DNA of 64,000 nt from contig NZ_AOLN01000011.1 of NCBI RefSeq assembly GCF_000337815.1, positions 62,001 to 126,000 of the forward strand. Direction: 5' to 3'. The translations under genes were made by a program, and so were the position numbers. The stretch comes from Haloferax mucosum ATCC BAA-1512 (GTDB taxonomy: Archaea > Halobacteriota > Halobacteria > Halobacteriales > Haloferacaceae). Every line of letters begins with the position of its first letter. Positions within the stretch are counted from its first letter, which is position 1. Below are positions 47,024-55,567 of this stretch, one piece after another. The notes beneath the pieces were generated by a model, which saw only the letters and a list, made by a program, of their open reading frames with translations, did no database searches and had not been told where the DNA came from.

Positions 47024-47380
47024 TTAGGTGTTGAGTTTGCGGCGTGCGATGGAGACGCCAGACGGCGTGATGATGATTTGGTCGTCACCCTTCTGGACGA
47101 TGTCGCCATCGACCTCACGCGCGACCTGTCGGAGGTCGTCGATGATGTGTTCCATCGTGTTGTCGGAGGTCGTGTGTCGAGTGATGTCGGCAATAACGAG
47201 GTCGCCGTCGTAGACGGCGTCCTTGATGGCGATGAGGTCCTGTTGTCCGCCGATTTCCGCGATGTGGACCGAGATGCCTGCCTCTCCGCGAGCGGTGTCA
47301 AAGTCGTCGAGGTCGAGTTCGACGTAGTCCTCGGTCGTTCGGGAACCACCACCACCGAGAATCTTACTCATGATACCCAT
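47024..47380 (-). CDS. sepF: cell division protein SepF
   Basis: A 118-residue archaeal SepF that anchors FtsZ to the membrane. The N-terminal MGIMSKILGGGG segment is the membrane-targeting region; a charged linker leads to the dimeric core (GQQDLIAIKDAVYDGDLVIADITRH). The ATG at 47380 is chosen; 47371 is an alternative. It is the neighbour of uvrA in Haloferax volcanii too, as far as I recall. Confidence 0.9.
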   Translation of the reverse strand: MGIMSKILGGGGSRTTEDYVELDLDDFDTARGEAGISVHIAEIGGQQDLIAIKDAVYDGDLVIADITRHTTSDNTMEHIIDDLRQVAREVDGDIVQKGDDQIIITPSGVSIARRKLNT

Positions 47381-47506
47381 AGCACGTAGAGCGGTCACGA
47401 TGGGGTTAGTTCTTACGTCAGACGTTTATCGGATTTCAGACACGAGTCGATGGTCGGCGGGCGAATCGCGGGGCGACCGCCTCGGTTGCACACGCTTCCG
47501 CCGGGT

Positions 47507-47512
47507 GTTTAC
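47507..47512 (+). promoter_or_regulatory. TATA-like box of the DUF1028 gene
   Basis: GTTTACC centred about 27 bases before the ATG at 47536. Confidence 0.45.
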
Positions 47513-47535
47513 CGCGCGGGCAACTGTCTCACGGT

Positions 47536-48258
47536 ATGACCCTGAGCATCTGTGTCCACGAATCGTACGTCGATGCCGACGGCCGCGACCAAGACCGGTT
47601 CGGCATCGCCGTGACGACGCGCCTGCCGGGAGTCGGCGCCGTCTGTCCCTTCGTGAGCGAACACGGCGTGGTGGCGACGCAGGCGGTCACGAACGTCGAA
47701 CTCGGCCGCAGAGGCCTCTCGTATCTCGAAGACGGTCTCGCGGTGGACGACGCCCTCCAATCGCTCCTCAACGCCGACGACAAGCGCGCGGCGCGTCAAC
47801 TCCACGGCGTCGATGCCGACGGGACGTTTGCGTTCACGGGCGACGACTGCCTCGGGTGGGCCGGTCACCGAGAAGCGAGCGGCGACGAAAGACAACACGA
47901 CCGCCGAGCGGGTGGCAACTACACCGTCGCCGGAAATCTGCTCACGGACGAATCGGTCCTCGACGCGACCGCCGACGCCTACGAAGAACGCGCCCGCGAT
48001 GGCGGCCGCGACGGACTGCTCGTGAAACGCCTCATCGACGCGCTCGGCGCGGGCCACGCCGCGGGCGGCGACAAGCGCGACGACCTCGAAATCCAGAGCG
48101 CGGCGGTCGTCGTCGCCTCGACCGAAGACCGGGCGATGGACCCGTCCTACAACGACCTTCGCGTTGACGCGTCGAAAACGCCACTGCGCGACCTGCGCGA
48201 GACGTTTGCGCTGGCACACGAGGGGTACGAAGCGGCCATCGAGAAGTACGCCGAGTGA
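47536..48258 (+). CDS. DUF1028 family protein (Ntn-hydrolase-like)
   Basis: A 240-residue protein with the DUF1028 fold, related to Ntn hydrolases. The segments FGIAVTTRLPGVGAVCPF, VATQAVTNVELG and GGNYTVAGNLLT are typical. The substrate is unknown. It converges with the PUA-domain gene over 43 bases. Confidence 0.82.
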   Translation: MTLSICVHESYVDADGRDQDRFGIAVTTRLPGVGAVCPFVSEHGVVATQAVTNVELGRRGLSYLEDGLAVDDALQSLLNADDKRAARQLHGVDADGTFAFTGDDCLGWAGHREASGDERQHDRRAGGNYTVAGNLLTDESVLDATADAYEERARDGGRDGLLVKRLIDALGAGHAAGGDKRDDLEIQSAAVVVASTEDRAMDPSYNDLRVDASKTPLRDLRETFALAHEGYEAAIEKYAE

Positions 48259-48301
48259 GTCGATGCGGCCGACTCGAACGCGGGCGTGACCGACCCGAAA
48301 A

Positions 48302-48781
48302 TCAGACCGAGAAGTCGAAGAGGTCGTCGCCGACGTGGTGGATGGATTCGACGACCTTCCCGGAGTCGCCGACGAGGTCGTCGCCGTCTTCCAGCGCGCG
48401 CCCGACCGCGAGAACCTTTCCGTGCGTCTCCTCGGCGATGGCGACGAGGTCGCCTGCTTCGATGGTGTCGTCGGCTTCGGTGATGCCGGGGCGCATCACG
48501 TCGGCCCCGCTGGAGACGAACGATACCGCGCCCGCGTCCACGGTGACGACGTTCGTCGTCGGCGGGAACTGGTTCGCGCCTTTGACCGTCAAGAACGGCT
48601 GGTCGTCGATGTACATGACCGCGGGTTCGCCGTCAACGAGAACGATGTCGTAGTCGGCGTCGGCGAATTCGACCGCTTCGAAGGCGTCGCCGTCGAGGCG
48701 GACGCCGAGTGACGATTCGATGGACTCGCACAACGCGTCGATTTCGTCGCTCCGGAGGTGATGGCGAGATTTGACCTTCAT
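48302..48781 (-). CDS. PUA domain RNA-binding protein (MCT-1/Tma20-like)
   Basis: A 159-residue protein. The N-terminal helical pre-PUA domain (MKVKSRHHLRSDEIDALCES) is followed by a PUA domain at about 75-150 (VVTVDAGAVSFVSSGADVMRPGI). Eukaryotic relatives act on ribosomes in reinitiation and recycling. The archaeal role is probably also in translation (inference). Confidence 0.85.
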   Translation of the reverse strand: MKVKSRHHLRSDEIDALCESIESSLGVRLDGDAFEAVEFADADYDIVLVDGEPAVMYIDDQPFLTVKGANQFPPTTNVVTVDAGAVSFVSSGADVMRPGITEADDTIEAGDLVAIAEETHGKVLAVGRALEDGDDLVGDSGKVVESIHHVGDDLFDFSV

Positions 48782-48928
48782 ACCGGGTCGTGGACGCTCA
48801 CTGCCGATAAATCGACCGCTCCGCGTCGAGCCGGAACCTCGTTTTTCTGCGGGACAGTGGCGTCTGTCGGACAGTCGTCAGACGGCATGGGAACAACTGC
48901 TAAGTACGATTGGGTCGTGCTCACAGAT

Positions 48929-49243
48929 ATGTGGCGCTCCCGGACCAACCGGGACCGGAAGCGAGTCGTGTGCATTGCATGCGGTGACTCGGTTGCCCGG
49001 TCGGCGGCGCGCGAATACGACAAAGAGGGGAACCGCTGGGAACGACACGGCAAGCGATTCGAACACCTTTGTAAGGCCTGTTACCGAGGGCTTTGCCACC
49101 AGCCGCGCGAGGAACTCGAAGGACTCCTCGTCGATATCGAAGAACACGGTATCTCCGACGAGGAGTTCTTATTGCGCTATTTCGACGCCGTCAAAGAGCG
49201 ATACGAATCGCCCGGCGAGCGCGGCCGGTGGGACGAAAACTGA
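48929..49243 (+). CDS. small zinc-binding haloarchaeal protein (DUF7562-like)
   Basis: A 104-residue protein with CIACGDSV near the N-terminus and CKACYRGLC in the middle, together a likely zinc site. The AREYDKEGNRWER segment is strongly charged. I recall the family as DUF7562. The ATG at 48929 is preferred because a TAAGTA box lies about 25 bases upstream; the ATG at 48887 would add 14 residues. Confidence 0.68.
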   Translation: MWRSRTNRDRKRVVCIACGDSVARSAAREYDKEGNRWERHGKRFEHLCKACYRGLCHQPREELEGLLVDIEEHGISDEEFLLRYFDAVKERYESPGERGRWDEN

Positions 49244-49406
49244 CGCGACTCGTCTTCCGCCGTCGCAAACGGCGTGCCGCGAATCGAAGTGTGCGTAACT
49301 CCGCGTTGTGCAGGGTGTAACACCCGTCTCGGAGTGACTTCGTTTTCTTCGGTGCTCGCGCGTCGCCCCCGACACGCATTTCTCCTTGCCCCGTTTAGTC
49401 GGGGCT

Positions 49407-50726
49407 ATGTCAGACGACTCGCAGGCGTACGCCGGAACCGCCGAAGGGCAAGGACCGGTCGAAATTGACGCCGAACTCGCGCGACACCTCCAGAACAAGC
49501 GCGAGGAGTTGTTCAAGGAGTTCGAAATCCGCGACCAGTTCCCGCCGGAAGTCCTCTCGGAGGCGCGCACGCGAACCGAGGGCGTCCACGAAGAGATCGA
49601 AGACGAACTGGAGCACCGACAGGACCTTCGTGACCTGACGACGTGGACGACAGACCCCGTAGACGCACAGGACTTCGACGACGCCCTGAGCATCCGCGAG
49701 AACGACGAGACGTACACGCTGTGGGTCCACATCGCCGACGTGACTCACTACGTCCACCCCGGCTCAGAGATGTGGGCCGAGGCCGTCAAGCGCGGCAACA
49801 CCGTCTATCTCCCCGCCTACACCATCCACATGCTCCCGCCGGCGCTGGCCGAGACGGTCTGTTCGCTCGTTCCAAACGAGGACCGACTGGCGCACACCGT
49901 CGAGATGGAGATCAAAAAGGACACGCTCTCGTTCGAATCTATCGACATCTACAAGTCCGTCATTCACTCCGACGAGCGACTCACGTACACGCAGTGTGAG
50001 AACCGCCTCGACGACCCCGAACTGCCGCTTCACGAGGAGAACGCGCTGGTGTTCGACCTCGCCGACCAACTCCACGAACAGCGCAAGGAAGACGGCTCGC
50101 TCGTTCTCAACCCGAGCCGCGACCGCGCACACACCATCATCGAAGAGTGCATGCTGAAGGCCAACAAGGCCGTCACGCACGAACTCATGTGGAACCGCGG
50201 CGTCGAAGCGATGTACCGCGTCCACCCACAGCCGACCCCCGACCAGTGGGACAAGGCGCTCCGCGAAATCACCGAACTCGACGGCGTGAGCATCAAGTCC
50301 ACGTCGTGGGACGAACCACGAAAGGCCGTCAACGACGCGCTCGAAAGCGCGAACTCCCGCGCACTCAATAAGATTCAGCGCGCCGTCCTGAAGGTCATGC
50401 CCCGCGCGAAGTACATGAACGACCCATTCGGTGGCCACTACGCGCTCAACTTCGACATCTACGGCCACTTCACGTCGCCCATCCGCCGGCTGTCGGACCT
50501 CATCAACCACTGGATCGTCCACGAAAACGACGTGCCCGAAGACCTCGTGGAACTCTGTGACCGCGCATCCGACCGGCAGAAGGACGCCGAGACGGCCGAG
50601 CGACTCTACAAGCAGTTCCTCCAAGAAGTCGGTCTCGACCCGTACGCCGTCAACAACCGCGGTATCGTCACCGTTGACGACGATGGCGACGTTATCGACG
50701 AAAACGGTCTCCCGCCGAGCGAGTAA
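49407..50726 (+). CDS. RNB domain ribonuclease (RNase R-like)
   Basis: A 439-residue 3'-5' exoribonuclease consisting almost only of the RNB domain, without the cold-shock or S1 domains of bacterial RNase R. The catalytic Asp cluster is in DPVDAQDFDDALSI. Further core motifs include HYALNFDIYGHFTSPIRRLSDL. Haloarchaea, which often lack a full set of exosome-related functions, carry this short form. Confidence 0.93.
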   Translation: MSDDSQAYAGTAEGQGPVEIDAELARHLQNKREELFKEFEIRDQFPPEVLSEARTRTEGVHEEIEDELEHRQDLRDLTTWTTDPVDAQDFDDALSIRENDETYTLWVHIADVTHYVHPGSEMWAEAVKRGNTVYLPAYTIHMLPPALAETVCSLVPNEDRLAHTVEMEIKKDTLSFESIDIYKSVIHSDERLTYTQCENRLDDPELPLHEENALVFDLADQLHEQRKEDGSLVLNPSRDRAHTIIEECMLKANKAVTHELMWNRGVEAMYRVHPQPTPDQWDKALREITELDGVSIKSTSWDEPRKAVNDALESANSRALNKIQRAVLKVMPRAKYMNDPFGGHYALNFDIYGHFTSPIRRLSDLINHWIVHENDVPEDLVELCDRASDRQKDAETAERLYKQFLQEVGLDPYAVNNRGIVTVDDDGDVIDENGLPPSE

Positions 50727-50882
50727 GGCGACACCGCGACCCCAACTCGAATTTATTTCTCGTCGTACTGTGCCACCCAGACGTGTTTCGATGAGTTCTA
50801 CGTAGCTCTCTGTCAACGTGCTCGGCTTCGATTCACAACCTGAACCGAACTTGTGGTGTCGCCGAAGACACACGCGAACGAG

Positions 50883-52493
50883 TTACTGCTCGCGGTCGGC
50901 ATCCGCCGCGCTGTCGAGTTGAGCGAGTTTCACCCGAGCGTGGTCGACCAGCAGTTCGGCGAACTCTTGGTCGGAGTCGTCGAACGCGCCGACTTCGCTG
51001 AACACCGCCTGAAAGGTTCCGAACGTGCCGATGGGGACGGTCATCACCGACCGGTAGTCGGGGACCGCCGGTGTGACCTCGGTCGCTCTGAGGTCGTCGA
51101 TGACGATGGTCTCTTGGCGGTTGTACGCCCGCGCGGCGAACGTCTCGTTCGCTTCGAGGGACGTTCGCTCGAAGAACTCGGCGTCTCGGCTGTTGAGCTT
51201 CCACGCTTCCTGAATCAGGTACTCGCCGCGGCGGACATCGACCGCCACGAGGTCGAAATTCAATACGTTTTCTGCGGTCTCGACGAGCGTCTCGTAGACC
51301 ATCCCCTCGTCGGACGACTGCTCTATTTTCTGGGCGGCCTCGTGGAGAGCCGTCAACGTCCGCTCTCGTTCCTTTCGCGCGGTGATGTCAACAGCGGCAC
51401 CGACGGTCGCAAACACCGCGCCGTCGTCGTCGAAAATCGGCGTCACCCGAACGAGATGCACGCGCGTCCCGCGCGTCGTTTCGACTTCGTCCTCCCGTTC
51501 GAGCGGTTCGCCCGTCGAGAGGACGCGCTCGTCGATGGCCCGAAACTGCGCGGCGCGTGCTTCGTCGAACACCTCGTCCACTCGCTTTCCAATGGCGTCT
51601 CGCTCGTTTTCGATGCCGAATAACTCCCGAAAATTCTGGTTGAGAAGGACGAGATTGCTGTCCGTGTCTCGCATCCAGAGCGCGGCCTGTACGCTATCGA
51701 GAACACCCTGAAGTCGCCTCGTCTGTGCTTCGAGTTCCCGCTCTCGTCGCTTGCGCTCGGTGATGTCTTGAAAATAAATGTACAGCCCGTCTCCGTCTTC
51801 GGTCGGGAAAATCCGCTCTTCGACCCACCGGTTCGGGTTGATGTCGGACCGAGCCTCGATCGTCCGCATCTCGCCGGTTTCGAGAACGCGTTTGTACTCC
51901 GCGAACGCCGTGTTCGGCTGTCCCGCGACGATGTCGTCGCGGTAGTTCTTGCCGATGAGTTCCTCGCGTGCGAGTCCCGTCAGTGCCACCGTCTGTTCGT
52001 TCACGTCGGTGACCGTGAACTCGGCGTTCATCTCGACGAATCCGTCGGTGATTCGGGTGAGCGTCTGACGTCGCCGCCGGTTGGCACGCTCGGATTGGCG
52101 GCGCGCTCGGTACTGCTCGACGGTGTTCGTGATGCGGTTCGCTAAGACGGTGAACTGGCTGGTACTCGTCTCCTTTTGAATGTAATCAGTCGCGCCCGCC
52201 GAAATCGCGTCCGCCGCGACTTCTTCCGAGCCTTTGCCCGTAAAGAGGATAAACGGGAGGTCGGGGTACTCCTCGCGGACCGCGTTGAGAAAGTCGATGC
52301 CGGTCCGGCCGGGCATATCGTAGTCGCTGACGACACAGTCGATGTCCGTCTCGGCAAGTCGTCGAAGCCCGTCTTCGGCACTGGTCTCGGACACAACGTC
52401 GAGCCGCTCGTTCTCACGTTCGAGAAACGTGGCAGTCAGGTCCGTCGAATCCGGGTCGTCATCTACGTGCAGTGCGCGAATCGGGCCGGACAT
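50883..52493 (-). CDS. receiver - PAS - PAS - GAF signalling protein
   Basis: A 536-residue cytoplasmic signal protein. The receiver domain occupies about 1-115 (phosphorylation site in CVVSDYDMPG). Two PAS domains follow (about 140-250 and 265-385), then a GAF domain (about 390-530). There is no histidine kinase or DNA-binding domain, so output must go through a partner. The ATG at 52493 is used; 52508 is an alternative. Confidence 0.85.
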   Translation of the reverse strand: MSGPIRALHVDDDPDSTDLTATFLERENERLDVVSETSAEDGLRRLAETDIDCVVSDYDMPGRTGIDFLNAVREEYPDLPFILFTGKGSEEVAADAISAGATDYIQKETSTSQFTVLANRITNTVEQYRARRQSERANRRRRQTLTRITDGFVEMNAEFTVTDVNEQTVALTGLAREELIGKNYRDDIVAGQPNTAFAEYKRVLETGEMRTIEARSDINPNRWVEERIFPTEDGDGLYIYFQDITERKRRERELEAQTRRLQGVLDSVQAALWMRDTDSNLVLLNQNFRELFGIENERDAIGKRVDEVFDEARAAQFRAIDERVLSTGEPLEREDEVETTRGTRVHLVRVTPIFDDDGAVFATVGAAVDITARKERERTLTALHEAAQKIEQSSDEGMVYETLVETAENVLNFDLVAVDVRRGEYLIQEAWKLNSRDAEFFERTSLEANETFAARAYNRQETIVIDDLRATEVTPAVPDYRSVMTVPIGTFGTFQAVFSEVGAFDDSDQEFAELLVDHARVKLAQLDSAADADREQ

Positions 52494-52712
52494 AGACCAG
52501 TATTTCATAGTTGTTGAATATAGTAATTCTGATTATAAAATGACATAATCAGCTATCGAATCAGGTACTCTCTCCCGTCCGAATTCTGAACGACGCCGAG
52601 TGTATCGGGGTCGTCTCGTCGCAAACTGCCGCAGGGCCTCTCCGCACGGGAGTTCAGGTGACAAAGGTAAGCCGAGTAATGCCGTCGTCGGGGAAGAATA
52701 GGTGTGTCGTTT

Positions 52713-52874
52713 CTACTGACTCGTCGCGTCACGTCTCTCGTCGAGTCCACACGCCCACCGGTAGTGCGGATGGACCCAGACGAGCGACGTCGCGCGCGTC
52801 TCCACCCACGCCGTCGGGTCGCACAACCGCTGTGAGAGTGACTCCGCGTTCGTGAGTGGAAGGAAGGCATGCAT
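52713..52874 (-). CDS. possible small protein
   Basis: A 53-residue frame (MHAFLPLTNAESLSQRL start) with very GC-rich third positions, as in real haloarchaeal genes. The middle has an aromatic cluster (VWVHPHYRWACG). No family is recognised. It could be a remnant of a disrupted gene. Support is from composition only. Confidence 0.3.
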   Translation of the reverse strand: MHAFLPLTNAESLSQRLCDPTAWVETRATSLVWVHPHYRWACGLDERRDATSQ

Positions 52875-53012
52875 CGGGACGTTGTGGACACCCCGGAAGA
52901 GGAAACTGCATGACAGCGACAGCCTCCGAGAGTGTCCACCACCACACCACCCCCGTGGCCGCATACTTACTTACAGCATGGCCCCATTTGGCCGGACCCC
53001 GGTGGTCACCCG

Positions 53013-53032
53013 AATCCCGAATTTCCGGGATT
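53013..53032. repeat. hairpin followed by a T-run
   Basis: AATCCCG (53013-53019) and CGGGATT (53026-53032) form a perfect 7-base stem with a 6-base loop, followed by TT and then CGG. It lies 50 bases before the nuclease-like gene and could be a terminator or boundary element. Confidence 0.5.
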
Positions 53033-53083
53033 TTCGGTGTCGGTCAACTCGAGGAGACGAAAAATCGAGGTGGGTCATAGGTC

Positions 53084-53467
53084 ATGCCGACGAATCGTTC
53101 CAAGAAGGCGGCGAGATACGGGGCGCTCGCCGAGCGTGCTGCTCGAGAGCGGTACGGACTGGAGATGGAACACACGAGTTGGTACGACGCGAAGACGAGC
53201 GACGGGACTCCTGTCGAGATCAAGGCCGCGATGCTGAACAGGGCGAGCGGGAAGACTGGGCGGTTTCGAGTGTTCAAGCGGTATCATAAAAAACTGATAG
53301 ACGAAGGTGGGGTCTACGTCTTTGTATGCTATACTGCAAGAGGTAGGGGAATCAGAATCGCTCGAATGAGAACTGTCGATGCGTCCTGTTTGCGATTAAA
53401 ATTCTATGGGGCAGGTGGCCACCGAGAGAGCAACCAAGCAAAAATACCACCTGAGAAGATATTCTGA
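53084..53467 (+). CDS. PD-(D/E)XK-type nuclease-like protein
   Basis: A 127-residue protein with a plausible nuclease core: E17 in the first helix, D35, and E45-x-K47 in GTPVEIKAAM. The following aromatic, basic segment (FRVFKRYHKK) and the strand VYVFVCYT fit a small Holliday-junction-resolvase-like or restriction-like fold. The third positions turn AT-rich past the middle of the gene. Its position at the edge of the element suggests a role in DNA processing or exchange. Confidence 0.6.
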   Translation: MPTNRSKKAARYGALAERAARERYGLEMEHTSWYDAKTSDGTPVEIKAAMLNRASGKTGRFRVFKRYHKKLIDEGGVYVFVCYTARGRGIRIARMRTVDASCLRLKFYGAGGHRESNQAKIPPEKIF

Positions 53468-53518
53468 TTCCTTTCCAAATATACTCAATTTGTTTACAAT
53501 GTAGGTCATATATGAGAT

Positions 53519-54295
53519 ATGGCAGAGAGTGGAACGCCACCGTCTGGTCTTGATAACGTAAATATGGAAACCGTCTCGCTCGCAATTAGTGCAGTAAAGA
53601 CCTTTGGTGGAACCGTGATTGCATGGTTGAACTATTTTAATGACGACGAAGATGCTGTAGAGATATTCAAAGAGAAGTTACGTGGGGTTAATATCGAGAT
53701 AGGGTTTTCAGAATCTCCATCGCTGTGTCGTCCATTCAAACAGCCACCAACCCCAGATTGGGAAAAGAGTAGAGAAGAGGTTAATCTGCTAACCGAACAG
53801 AAGACGACGACATTCGAACTTCAGAGAGATAGGTCCGAACTCATCTTTATCAGATTCACCCAAGTTGGGCAACTTGTGTCGAAATGTATTGATATTGGAA
53901 TTGTCCTAGAACAACCAATAGAAATACTGAGTGGGCCAGGTGTACCTACCAACATTGATTCCTCGACCAGATATGAGTCAGAAGTTCTTATTCCCCAATC
54001 CATATTGAACGAACTTGAATCAGTGCCTGAGAAACATAATAAAGTAGTACCAGGATACTCCAATTTGGTTGGTTCACTCGATTTGGACTGGACACCATAT
54101 TTCCCGCCAATTCGTAGTAAATACGAAATTAAAGGCAAAGTCCGAGGAGATATCTTTCCCGGAGACTCAATTCTCATACCCTTGTGGATTGCCACACCAA
54201 AGGAAGAGTCAGATCACTCAATCCATGTTATTGCCAATCCTCAAAACCCAGAAATCATGCCGACATATGAAGAACTGAAGTTGAGTATCTCTTAA
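53519..54295 (+). CDS. AT-rich orphan protein, function unknown
   Basis: A 258-residue protein from a gene much richer in AT than the core chromosome. An N-terminal hydrophobic or amphipathic helix (SLAISAVKTFGGTVIAWLNYF, about 19-39) precedes a mostly strand-rich body. No domain is recognised. The position between a nuclease-like gene and a structured non-coding region is typical of cargo genes in integrated elements. Codon use points to recent acquisition. Confidence 0.7.
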   Translation: MAESGTPPSGLDNVNMETVSLAISAVKTFGGTVIAWLNYFNDDEDAVEIFKEKLRGVNIEIGFSESPSLCRPFKQPPTPDWEKSREEVNLLTEQKTTTFELQRDRSELIFIRFTQVGQLVSKCIDIGIVLEQPIEILSGPGVPTNIDSSTRYESEVLIPQSILNELESVPEKHNKVVPGYSNLVGSLDLDWTPYFPPIRSKYEIKGKVRGDIFPGDSILIPLWIATPKEESDHSIHVIANPQNPEIMPTYEELKLSIS

Positions 54296-54405
54296 TTCAC
54301 CAGAGTTCGTTACACGTTCGTGAAGGAAGTGGTATACGTCAAACCCCTTACTTCGCCTGTTTCGTCTGGAACATCGACCCCCGAAGGTACCACCCTGTAT
54401 TTTTT

Positions 54406-54493
54406 CGCGCCGCAGGCGCGTGCCCTTAGGCACACTTCCTAAGGGGGTCTTCCCACGTAGGGGGAAGACATCCCGTCCGTCGACCTCGGACGG
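54406..54493. other. cluster of four consecutive hairpins
   Basis: Four perfect inverted repeats stand almost back to back. A: CGCGCC/GGCGCG (54406-54420, 3-base loop). B: CCCTTAGG/CCTAAGGG (54423-54445, 7-base loop). C: GTCTTCCC/GGGAAGAC (54447-54469, 7-base loop). D: CCGTCCG/CGGACGG (54473-54493, 7-base loop). Gaps are 1-3 bases. This could be a structured RNA, a replication origin or a terminator array. It follows a TATTTTTT stretch that could be a promoter or terminator. Confidence 0.75.
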
Positions 54494-54558
54494 TCACCTT
54501 GAGGACGAGTCGGAGCCGCCACTAACACAACTCGGGCTGACGGTCGTCGGTGGTGACG

Positions 54559-54755
54559 ATGAGTGAACTAACCGACCTGCTGTTGCAGACGACCGACCCA
54601 GTCGTGGTGCTCATGCTGGTCGGTCTAGGGATGTATGTTCGGGACGTGAAGGCTACCACGACGATATCGACGCAGTCCGGTCGCGGATTGGTCGGTTGGA
54701 GAATGCGTATATTCCGGATGGGGGTGAAGTGATTAACGAGAACAAAGTCAACTAA
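54559..54755 (+). pseudogene. small membrane/coiled-coil protein gene with a frameshift
   Basis: The gene starts MSELTDLLLQTTDP, with a membrane span (VVVLMLVGLGMYV) and then VRDVK. Near 54650-54654 the coding character moves to the -1 frame, which continues YHDDIDAVRSRIGRLENAY and IPDGGEVINENKVN to TAA at 54753-54755. Either frame alone breaks the protein: the zero frame gives a basic, odd tail ending at 54732. A 1-base deletion, a sequencing error or programmed frameshifting could explain it. No slippery heptamer is visible. Confidence 0.6.
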
Positions 54756-54892
54756 CGATTGACTTCTCGATGTATTCAGTTTACACGTGTAGAAGTCTGT
54801 TTTCCAGACCATTCCATACATTATAACAGAGCTCCAATAATACTGAATATTGATTATAGTTGATATTGTATTGTGAACTAGAGGACATATCA

Positions 54893-55567
54893 ATGGAAAA
54901 TAAACCAGGGGTAGAAAAGAGTGTAGAGGCGTATATTGATGCTTGGGAATTCTTTGGGGATAAAAGATTTGACGTTCAAAATTTAGAGAACGAACTCTTA
55001 CGGAATAGAGACCCAGCAGATGTACCCGAAGGCTCAAAATTAGACGGACGTTTGTACAGAGCCGCCGCATTAGGTCTGGTAGAGACCTACGGTAAAAAAG
55101 AATACAGGGTGGTTGTTTCTCCAGAATCAGAAGAAGACAGTTGGCGAGAGGTAATTCAAAAACACATCAATTGGATTCAAGGTGAAATTCAAAGCCAGAT
55201 GGAGGCTAGAGAGGAGGAATCAGTGGAAGAACCAGAAGAAAAACCCAGGGAAAAAGAAGAACCAAAAATATTATCTTTTGAAGGACACGAATACATGTCT
55301 ACTTTTGTAGGTCCAAGTAACGAAGTAAAGGACCAAGGTAGGTTCTATCAAACGATGCTAGATCCAGATAAACATGATGGGGTCGTCTTGCGCTCTTATC
55401 AGAATGTGGCTGAAAGTACTCGGGAATTAGCTGAAGAGATCTGTAACGATGATGAAATAGCAGAGACCGGCTGTATGTTTCGTTTTAGGATCGAAGATGA
55501 AGACCTCGTAAATGTTGAAGGGGACCGCGAGTATCGTGTATACCTTCGTGAAATCCGATTTAGTTAA
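54893..55567 (+). CDS. AT-rich orphan protein with acidic linker
   Basis: A 224-residue protein from an AT-rich gene. The N-terminal part (to about 95) is helical, with a winged-helix-like look (LDGRLYRAAALGLVETYGKKEYRVVV). A Glu/Lys-rich linker (about 105-125) leads to a C-terminal strand-rich domain. No family is recognised. The ATG at 54893 follows an AT-rich leader; no Shine-Dalgarno sequence is visible. Confidence 0.65.
   Translation: MENKPGVEKSVEAYIDAWEFFGDKRFDVQNLENELLRNRDPADVPEGSKLDGRLYRAAALGLVETYGKKEYRVVVSPESEEDSWREVIQKHINWIQGEIQSQMEAREEESVEEPEEKPREKEEPKILSFEGHEYMSTFVGPSNEVKDQGRFYQTMLDPDKHDGVVLRSYQNVAESTRELAEEICNDDEIAETGCMFRFRIEDEDLVNVEGDREYRVYLREIRFS

Larger units (their letters stand above)
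52494..53083. other. junction region between core chromosome and accessory element
   Basis: About 590 bases between the receiver-PAS gene and the first element gene. It holds one possible small gene (52713-52874) and a hairpin near 53013-53032. No tRNA gene or obvious attachment repeat can be seen here. Confidence 0.45.

Noticed and set aside
52494-53083. tRNA attachment site for the element
   Set aside because: No tRNA cloverleaf or partial tRNA could be seen in this stretch, so the integration target is left open.
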